Source: JBBQZL01 sp038207745 (GTDB taxonomy: Bacteria; Actinomycetota; Thermoleophilia; Solirubrobacterales; 70-9). Taken from it: 6,606 nucleotides of DNA. The DNA is taken from NCBI GenBank assembly GCA_038207745.1, contig JBBQZL010000152.1, positions 1 through 6,606 on the forward strand, read 5' to 3'. The notes under the pieces were generated by a model. The model was not told the DNA's origin, ran no database searches, and was given only the letters and a program-made list of their open reading frames with translations. Positions 1-5,095 of this stretch are shown piece by piece (within the stretch, counting starts at the first letter, position 1; each line of letters opens with the position of its first letter). Position numbers and translations under genes: made by a program.

Positions 1-444
1 GGCTCCGGCGATGTTTCCGAGTGCCATCCCGGTCAGTGTGCTCTTGCCGATCCCGGGGGAACCGCCGAGCAATACGAGCGAGCCCGGAACCAACCCTCCT
101 CCGAGGACCCGATCGAGCTCGCCGATCCCCGTCCGGACTCTGGAAACCGAGCTCGCCTCGACATCGCGAAGTGCCACGGGTTTCGGCGCAGCGACAGCGG
201 AAACGACCCTGCCGCGCCGCTTTGAGACCTCGATGGGCCTCGTCTCGACCAGCGTGTTCCACTCTGAACATCCCGGGCATTGGCCAGCCCACGACAGCGT
301 GTCCTGGCCGCATTCCTGGCATGTGTATCGGGGGTGTGTCCGGGCGATCTCACCACGATAAGCACCAGCCCCGACGGTCTTCGCCCCACGCATGGCCGGC
401 CGGGCGGACGGCCGACGGTTGCAGGCTTCACCATCGTCTGCCAT
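1..444 (-). CDS. radA: DNA repair protein RadA (Sms), N-terminal part
   Basis: RadA is a RecA-like ATPase that drives branch migration of recombination intermediates in the cytoplasm. The 148 codons visible here run off the left edge. They hold a four-cysteine zinc finger (C42, C45, C56, C59; CQEC then CPGC) and, after a linker, the start of the ATPase core (TGIGELDRVLGGG, 105-117) with the RadA-type Walker A GGSPGIGKST (127-136; K134, S135). The Lon-like C-terminal domain lies outside the window. I chose the ATG at 444 because it is the first one after the in-frame TGA and follows a TAGCGT -10 box by 24 nt. An ATG at 393 would remove 17 residues. Either start leaves a longer leader before the zinc finger (about 24-41 residues) than the roughly ten in E. 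coli. The gene is divergent from the metal-binding lipoprotein gene. Identity is firm; the start is less sure. Confidence 0.93.
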   Translation of the reverse strand, partial: MADDGEACNRRPSARPAMRGAKTVGAGAYRGEIARTHPRYTCQECGQDTLSWAGQCPGCSEWNTLVETRPIEVSKRRGRVVSAVAAPKPVALRDVEASSVSRVRTGIGELDRVLGGGLVPGSLVLLGGSPGIGKSTLTGMALGNIAGA

Positions 445-468
445 TTCGCCGGCCGGGGATCGAATTGA

Positions 469-474
469 ACGCTA
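469..474 (-). promoter_or_regulatory. Putative radA -10 box (TAGCGT)
   Basis: TAGCGT reads leftward and ends 24 nt before the ATG at 444. The same hexamer precedes two other genes in this window. A start point about 7 nt downstream would give a leader of roughly 17 nt. I see no convincing TTGACA-like -35. The region 461-500 is visibly more AT-rich than its surroundings. This is inferred from motif and position only. Confidence 0.4.
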
Positions 475-500
475 AACAGGATTGAGTCTCATCTTTGCGA

Positions 501-506
501 TAGGGT
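501..506 (+). promoter_or_regulatory. Putative -10 box of the metal-binding lipoprotein gene (TAGGGT)
   Basis: TAGGGT is followed by exactly 7 nt and then the ATG at 514. Transcription would therefore start at or next to the start codon, giving a leaderless mRNA. No Shine-Dalgarno sequence precedes the ATG, which agrees with this. The -35 is weak; TTGAGT at 482-487 is too close for the usual 17-nt spacing. No obvious Zur-type inverted repeat is visible in 445-513. Confidence 0.45.
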
Positions 507-513
507 TGCGGCA

Positions 514-1515
514 ATGCCCCCAAAGCACCGTCCCCGCGGTCGGATCCCAAGAGTTCGCTGCCCCCGCTCTCTGAGCATCCCATTCACGATGGCAACGGTC
601 TGCGCCGCCCTCTTGCTGCCGGCGGGATGTGGACACCCGGGCAGCAGCGACAACGCCGGCAAGCTGGACGTCATCGCGACCACGACCCAGCTCGGTGACA
701 TCGTCGGGCAGATCGGCGGCGATGCGGTTGATGTCCACCAGCTTCTCCAGCCCAACACCGACCCCCACGAGTACGAACCGCGGCCCGACGACGTGACCGC
801 AACCGCAAACGCGAAGATCGTCTTCGAGAGCGGCGACGGCCTCGACAACTGGATGGACACCGTCGTCTCCGAGTCCGGCGGCGACCCCCAGACCGTCGTG
901 GTCGGTGACTCCGTCCCGACCCGGCTCGCGGGCGAGGGCGACCAGGCATCCAACTTCGATCCGCATTGGTGGCATGACCCGCAGAACGTGGAGGCGGCGA
1001 TCGCGGTGATCCGAGACTCCCTGATCAAGGCGGAACCGGCCCGCAAGGCCGCACTTGAGAAGAACGCGACGTCCTACATCTCGAAGGTCAGGGCGCTGGA
1101 CGCCGGTATCCGCAGATGCTTCTCGAAGATCCCGGCGAGGGATCGCAAGCTGGTCACCAGCCACGACGCCTTCGGCTACTTCGCAAACCGCTACGACGTC
1201 AAGGTGATCGGCGCCGTGATCCCGTCGCAAACCACCCAGGCGCAGCCCTCCGCCGGAGAGCTGTCTGACCTCAGCGCACTGGTCAAGAAGGAGGGTGTAA
1301 AGGCGATCTTTCCCGAGAGCTCGATCAACCCGAAGCTCGAGGAGGCGCTGGCCGCGCAGACCGGGGCAGAAGCGGGCCACTCGCTGTACGGGGACACGCT
1401 TGGTGCAAGCGGCTCATCCGGCGACACCTATCTGAAGATGGAGGCGGCCAACGCGGACTCGATGCTCCGGGGATTCAGCGGCGGCAGGCTTCGCTGCCCG
1501 ATCGCCGGGATCTGA
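514..1515 (+). CDS. Metal ABC transporter substrate-binding lipoprotein (ZnuA/TroA family)
   Basis: This is a 333-residue extracytoplasmic solute-binding protein that captures Zn2+ or Mn2+ for an ABC importer. An Arg-rich n-region and short hydrophobic stretch lead to the lipobox LPAGC, so Cys39 should be lipidated and anchor the protein outside the membrane. Family signatures are TTTQLGDIVGQIGGD (56-70), NTDPHEYEPRPDD (81-93), DPHWWHDP (149-156), TSHDAFGYFA (215-224), PSQTTQAQPSAGEL (237-250) and LYGDTLG (291-297). The expected metal ligands are H85, H151, H217 and D294. The His-rich loop typical of many zinc binders is absent, so the metal cannot be assigned. C202 and C328 could form a disulfide (inference). 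An ATG at 589 would leave too short a signal peptide. No transporter ATPase or permease is in the window: upstream is divergent radA, and downstream is a convergent gene 3 nt away. Confidence 0.9.
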   Translation: MPPKHRPRGRIPRVRCPRSLSIPFTMATVCAALLLPAGCGHPGSSDNAGKLDVIATTTQLGDIVGQIGGDAVDVHQLLQPNTDPHEYEPRPDDVTATANAKIVFESGDGLDNWMDTVVSESGGDPQTVVVGDSVPTRLAGEGDQASNFDPHWWHDPQNVEAAIAVIRDSLIKAEPARKAALEKNATSYISKVRALDAGIRRCFSKIPARDRKLVTSHDAFGYFANRYDVKVIGAVIPSQTTQAQPSAGELSDLSALVKKEGVKAIFPESSINPKLEEALAAQTGAEAGHSLYGDTLGASGSSGDTYLKMEAANADSMLRGFSGGRLRCPIAGI

Positions 1516-1518
1516 TCA

Positions 1519-2664
1519 TCAGCCGGTCGCAGGAGGCCCGCTGAGAATTCCACCACTCGCGGCGTCGATGCCCCATCTTGCCGCGACCCCTTCGAGGTCT
1601 TCGCCCAGCGCCCACTGATCGGCGGTCTCCTCGCCCTCGAACTCGGGGCTGGCGCCCTTCAGCTTCATCGATCCGGTGTTGTCACCGATCGCCCGGATCT
1701 CAGCCACCTCGGCGTCGCTGAGCCGCTGCTCGAGAGGCAATGCCTCAAGCTCGGCCCGCTTCTGCTCGACGGTCCTGGCACCGTCGCCGATCTCCTGGAC
1801 AAGGGTGGGCACGACGCACTCGACCGGGCCGTGGGCGAGGTTCCAATCGCAGGAGAGCTGCATCGGGGTGAGGTCGTGGCGGTCTGCGATCGGCCGGATC
1901 AGCTCCAATCGCCTGCGACCCTCTGCGACCCAGCCCTCTGGCCTGAAGGCCCGATGATCCCTGGGCCCCAGATCATCCTCCGAGGCGAGGTCATCCCAGA
2001 AGATCCCTCCGTAGTCGGCAACGCGGGTGATCACGCTGACATCGGCCCGCCCCGCGGCATCGAGCATCAACTCGCCCGGCCATGGCTCAAATGGATTGAG
2101 GATGATCATCGTCCAATCGATCCGATCTCCAAAGCGCTCGAGACAGGAGATCAGGTCAAGCGTGAAGCCGTTGGCGGGGCCGGGTGCAACACCGATCTGC
2201 CCGGTCAGGCCGCTGTTCCGCAGCTCCGACATTGCGTCCCAGACGACCTCGCTGGTGTAGCCGATGCGGTCCGGGTTGTGCAGCATCAGGAGGTCGAAGG
2301 AGTCAACACCCAGCCGTTCGAGGCTTCGCTCGGTGGCGCGCCTGAGGTAGTCGGCGTATTCCCCGGCTCCGCGGAGCTCCGGGTTGGTGAAGCGCGGAAA
2401 GCCCTTGGCGCCCTGGCGCTCGCCCTCGTAGAAGTCGTGTCCGATCGCTCCGGCCAGGCAGAAGGAGTCCCGAGGTTGATCGCTGATCGCCTCACCGAGA
2501 AGCCGATCTGCCTCGCCCTGGCCGTAGGTATCTGCGGTCAGCACCGTGTCGATGCCGCCGGGGGTGATCAGCGCGCGGAAACGCTCTTCGCTTATCTGCT
2601 CACCGAAGTGCATGAAGCGGCCGCCGCTCCAGGTTCCGATTGCGGTTCTGCCAGGGGCTTTCAT
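1519..2664 (-). CDS. Aldo/keto reductase-fold protein with altered catalytic residues
   Basis: This 381-residue cytoplasmic protein looks like an aldo/keto reductase (NAD(P)H-dependent TIM barrel). Supporting segments are GIDTVLTADTYGQGEADRLL (37-56), RRATERSLERLGVDSFDLLMLHNPD (108-132), an SELRNSGLTGQIGVA strand-helix unit (146-160), and VVPTLVQ near the C-terminus, where the cofactor phosphate site usually lies. Aligned by eye to the family tetrad, Y47 and H129 are present, but the usual Asp falls on L42 and the usual Lys on A73. It may be a divergent subfamily, an enzyme with changed chemistry, or a non-catalytic relative; the substrate is unknown. The frame stays open to a start at 2778, but that would overlap the divergent gene. 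The ATG at 2664 has a TAGCGT box 7 nt upstream, so I prefer it. It is convergent with the metal-binding lipoprotein gene. Confidence 0.8.
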   Translation of the reverse strand: MKAPGRTAIGTWSGGRFMHFGEQISEERFRALITPGGIDTVLTADTYGQGEADRLLGEAISDQPRDSFCLAGAIGHDFYEGERQGAKGFPRFTNPELRGAGEYADYLRRATERSLERLGVDSFDLLMLHNPDRIGYTSEVVWDAMSELRNSGLTGQIGVAPGPANGFTLDLISCLERFGDRIDWTMIILNPFEPWPGELMLDAAGRADVSVITRVADYGGIFWDDLASEDDLGPRDHRAFRPEGWVAEGRRRLELIRPIADRHDLTPMQLSCDWNLAHGPVECVVPTLVQEIGDGARTVEQKRAELEALPLEQRLSDAEVAEIRAIGDNTGSMKLKGASPEFEGEETADQWALGEDLEGVAARWGIDAASGGILSGPPATG

Positions 2665-2671
2665 CGCAACC

Positions 2672-2677
2672 ACGCTA
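2672..2677 (-). promoter_or_regulatory. Putative -10 box of the aldo/keto reductase gene (TAGCGT)
   Basis: TAGCGT reads leftward with exactly 7 nt before the ATG at 2664, predicting a leaderless transcript. No Shine-Dalgarno sequence is present. The motif lies inside the longer open frame and argues for the shorter start. A -35 at the usual 17-nt spacing would fall at about 2695-2700, where no good match is seen. Confidence 0.45.
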
Positions 2678-2718
2678 GCGATCCGTCGATGTCCGGGTCG
2701 CCCCCATTGACCCCCTGG

Positions 2719-2724
2719 TAGCGT
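2719..2724 (+). promoter_or_regulatory. Putative -10 box of the small membrane protein gene (TAGCGT)
   Basis: TGGTAGCGT carries the TGn extension of an extended -10 box. The hexamer is followed by 8 nt and then the GTG at 2733, so the transcript would start at or beside the start codon. The predicted -35 position (about 2696-2701) overlaps that of the divergent aldo/keto reductase promoter. Confidence 0.45.
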
Positions 2725-2732
2725 CAGTTTCC

Positions 2733-3095
2733 GTGCCTGAAGCCACCGCGACAATGGATCCCGCCGATATCGAGGCAAGGAAGCGCTCGCTCGACTGGAT
2801 CGCGTGGGTCGCCCTGATCGACTTCCTGCTCCTGATCCCGCTTATCTGGGCGTCTTCGTTCGTCGCCGACAGGCACTCCATCGTCTCGATCCTCGGTCCG
2901 ATCCACGGAATCGGATTCCTGGCCCTGGTCGTCCTGGTCATCCAGGGAAGACTGAGCATGTGGTGGGGCTGGTGGTTCCCGCTGATCGTCGTGATCACCG
3001 GCGGCCCGCCCGGCGCCTTGATCGGTGACTACATCGTCCGCCGCCGGTTGCGCGATCAGACATCGACCACGCCGCCGACATCCTCACCGGGTTGA
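2733..3095 (+). CDS. Small integral membrane protein, DUF3817-like
   Basis: This is a 120-residue predicted inner-membrane protein of unknown function. Three hydrophobic segments lie at about 22-43, 51-70 and 77-97, preceded by a short charged cytoplasmic-type N-terminus (DPADIEARKRS). The middle segment contains GPIHGIGFLALV (H58-G59), which resembles the conserved Gly-x-x-His-Gly motif of DUF3817. The last segment ends in a Gly/Pro-rich turn and a basic stretch (GDYIVRRRLR, 98-107), followed by a Thr/Pro/Ser-rich tail. The start is GTG, supported by the -10 box 8 nt upstream. An ATG at 2754 would shorten it by seven residues. It is divergent from the aldo/keto reductase gene and lies 87 nt before pepF on the same strand, so weak co-transcription is possible. 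Coding status is well supported by length and composition; the family assignment is from recalled motifs only. Confidence 0.72.
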   Translation: MPEATATMDPADIEARKRSLDWIAWVALIDFLLLIPLIWASSFVADRHSIVSILGPIHGIGFLALVVLVIQGRLSMWWGWWFPLIVVITGGPPGALIGDYIVRRRLRDQTSTTPPTSSPG

Positions 3096-3107
3096 GGGCG
3101 GAGCAGG

Positions 3108-3133
3108 ACCGTTGCCGACCCTGGGCAACCGGT
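3108..3133 (+). terminator. Possible hairpin after the small membrane protein gene
   Basis: GTTGCC (3111-3116) pairs perfectly with GGCAAC (3124-3129) around a 7-nt loop. ACC (3108-3110) can add three pairs with GGT (3131-3133) if C3130 is bulged. The stem begins 12 nt after the TGA at 3093-3095. No T-tract follows, so this is at best a U-less terminator or a 3' end stabiliser. It lies upstream of the predicted pepF start point and would not be in a leaderless pepF mRNA. Confidence 0.3.
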
Positions 3134-3167
3134 TCTGCGAGAAGGCGAGCCGGCGTTGAGCCTCTGC

Positions 3168-3173
3168 TAGTTT
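3168..3173 (+). promoter_or_regulatory. Putative pepF -10 box (TAGTTT)
   Basis: TGCTAGTTT has the TGn extension of an extended -10 box. Nine nt separate the hexamer from the ATG at 3183, so transcription from the A at 3181 would leave a leader of two nt. No Shine-Dalgarno sequence is present and no -35 is evident at the standard spacing. Confidence 0.42.
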
Positions 3174-3182
3174 GGCCGCAAT

Positions 3183-5051
3183 ATGACCTCAACCGCCGAC
3201 CAGGAGTCCGTCAACGCCGCCCGAACAGATCTGGACGCCGCTGCCTGGGATCTCTCCCATCTGCTGGCGCGAGACGGCACCCCCGGACCTGACGCCGAGA
3301 GCCCGGCCGCCGAGGTGGAGGTCAGGGCATTCCTCAACCGGGCGGACGTGATTGCCGAGGCCTTCGCCGAGCGCCACGAGGGCAAGGTCAAGGAGATCGA
3401 CGGCGCTGCGCTGATCGAGGCGATGAACTCGCTTGCCGAGCTCTCCGATCTGGTCGGCCGCGCCGCCAACTTCGCCCATCTGCGATTTGCAGCCGACACG
3501 GAGGCGCCGGCCAACGGCGCTCTGGTCCAGATGGTCACCGAACGCGGAACCGCGATCAACACGAAGCTGCTCTTCTTCGACCTCGAGTGGGTGGCGCTCT
3601 GCGATGACCACGCCAAGGCATTGCTCGCAACCGAGGGTCTCGACTTCGCCCGCCATCACCTCGAACTTGAACGCCGTTATCGGCCGCATGTTCTGACAGC
3701 ACCGGAGGAGCGGATCGTCTCCGAGCTTTCGGTGACCGGGGCAGGTGCCTGGGACAGGCTCTTTGACGAGCTCAGCTCGGCGATCCGGGTCGACCTGCCT
3801 TCGCAGCCGGAGCCCGTCGCACTCGATCTCGCGCTCTCCCAGTTGGTGGACCCCGACCAGGAGGTCCGCAGGACAACCGCAGAGGCGGTCACCGAGGCAC
3901 TCGAGCCGGGCCTGCGGACCCGTGGCTACATCTTCAACACGCTGCTCCAGAACAAGTCGATCGGCGACCGTCTGCGCTCGTATCCAACCTGGATCTCGAC
4001 CCGAAACCTGTCCAACGAGGCGACCGATGACTCGGTGCAGGCCCTGGTCGAGGCGGTCCGCGGCCGCTACGAACTTGCCCGTCGCTGGTATCGGGTCAAG
4101 GCGCGGCTGCTCGGGATCGAGCGCCTTGCGGACTACGACAGGATGGCCGCGATCACGCCCGATGCCGAGGAGATCCCCTGGGCCGAAGCGGTGGAGATCG
4201 TCCAGGATGCATTCGACTCGCTCTCGCCGGAGGCGGGCGATGTGATCGCGCGGTTCTTCGACGAGCACTGGATCGATGCCCCGCCCCGGCCCGGCAAGCG
4301 CGGCGGCGCCTTCAGCGCCTCCGCGGTCCCTGGAGTCCACCCCTACGTGATGCTCAACTACACAGGCAAGCGCCGGGACGTGCTGACCGTTGCCCACGAA
4401 CTCGGCCACGGCATCCACCAGTATCTCGGGGGGCGAAAGCAGGGGATCTTCCATCAGAGCACGCCGCTGACCGTCGCCGAGACCGCATCGGTCTTCGGTG
4501 AGCAGCTCGTCTTCGGGCGCCTGCTGGGCCGGGCGGAGGACCCCGCCTCACGTCTGGCGCTGCTTGCCGAGGCCGTCGAGGGCCAGATTGCGACCGTCTT
4601 CCGGCAGATCGCGATGAATCAGTTCGAGGACCGCGTCCACACCACCCGACGGCAGGACGGTGAGCTCTCGGTCGAGCGCTTCGGTGAACTCTGGTTCGAG
4701 ACCCAGACGGAGATGCTCGGCGACTCGGTTGAGATCACCGAGGGATACCGCTCCTGGTGGTCTTACGTTCCCCACTTCATCGGATCACCCGGCTACGTCT
4801 ATGCATATGCCTACGGGCAGCTTCTGGCGCTTTCCGTCTATCGCCTTTACACCGAGAAGGGCGATGAGGTTGTCCCCGCCTACCTGGAGATGCTGGCCGC
4901 GGGTGGGTCGAGGTCGCCGGAGGAACTGGGCAGGATCGTCGGTATCGATCTCGCCGACCCGTCCTTCTGGGACAACGGTCTCGACCTGGTCGAGGAACAG
5001 ATCACAGAAGCGGAGACCGCCGCCGAAGCCGTGCTCGGCGGCAACGCCTGA
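3183..5051 (+). CDS. pepF: Oligoendopeptidase F, M3-family zinc metallopeptidase
   Basis: This 622-residue cytoplasmic zinc peptidase cleaves short peptides and probably finishes peptides released by larger proteases. The length suits the PepF/M3B group (about 600). The N-terminal helical domain begins with WDLSHLL (residues 20-26), as is usual. The catalytic core has KRGGAFSAS followed by VHPYVMLNYTGK, then the zinc motif HELGH (405-409; ligands H405 and H409, catalytic E406). The third ligand is E433 in TPLTVAETAS. The C-terminal VPHFIGSPGYVYAYAYGQLL (H531, Y538, Y540, Y542) matches the family's His/Tyr transition-state region. The zinc ligands and catalytic Glu are all present and no frameshift is seen, so it should be active. 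There is no signal peptide. The start ATG follows a -10 box by 9 nt. It is convergent with clpC, and the 44-nt gap after it shows no strong terminator. Confidence 0.95.
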   Translation: MTSTADQESVNAARTDLDAAAWDLSHLLARDGTPGPDAESPAAEVEVRAFLNRADVIAEAFAERHEGKVKEIDGAALIEAMNSLAELSDLVGRAANFAHLRFAADTEAPANGALVQMVTERGTAINTKLLFFDLEWVALCDDHAKALLATEGLDFARHHLELERRYRPHVLTAPEERIVSELSVTGAGAWDRLFDELSSAIRVDLPSQPEPVALDLALSQLVDPDQEVRRTTAEAVTEALEPGLRTRGYIFNTLLQNKSIGDRLRSYPTWISTRNLSNEATDDSVQALVEAVRGRYELARRWYRVKARLLGIERLADYDRMAAITPDAEEIPWAEAVEIVQDAFDSLSPEAGDVIARFFDEHWIDAPPRPGKRGGAFSASAVPGVHPYVMLNYTGKRRDVLTVAHELGHGIHQYLGGRKQGIFHQSTPLTVAETASVFGEQLVFGRLLGRAEDPASRLALLAEAVEGQIATVFRQIAMNQFEDRVHTTRRQDGELSVERFGELWFETQTEMLGDSVEITEGYRSWWSYVPHFIGSPGYVYAYAYGQLLALSVYRLYTEKGDEVVPAYLEMLAAGGSRSPEELGRIVGIDLADPSFWDNGLDLVEEQITEAETAAEAVLGGNA

Positions 5052-5095
5052 AGCCGCGTGCAGCGCAGGCGCCGCTCGCGTACTCCAGCCGCCGG

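Noticed and set aside
445..513. A Zur or other metal-regulator operator upstream of the metal-binding lipoprotein gene
   Set aside because: No convincing AT-rich inverted repeat of the Zur type could be found by eye.
472..1380. A 302-codon open frame on the minus strand opposite the metal-binding lipoprotein gene
   Set aside because: The plus strand encodes a lipobox and all four metal ligands in order. The minus frame shows no motif.
1831..2721. A 296-codon open frame on the plus strand opposite the aldo/keto reductase gene
   Set aside because: It has no domain signature and lies fully antisense to a recognisable AKR. Codon bias alone explains its length.
2665..2778. A longer start (2778) for the aldo/keto reductase gene
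   Set aside because: The extra 38 residues resemble no AKR N-terminus, would overlap the start of the divergent membrane protein gene, and would contain the best -10 box.
3189..4454. A 421-codon open frame on the minus strand inside pepF
   Set aside because: It is antisense to a clear M3 peptidase with all zinc ligands. Its protein is rich in Arg, Gly and Val without recognisable motifs, which is typical of antisense frames in GC-rich genes.
5052..5095. A bidirectional terminator between convergent pepF and clpC
   Set aside because: Only a 4-bp AGCG/CGCT stem and short GC palindromes are seen, with no T-tract, so the evidence is too weak to annotate.
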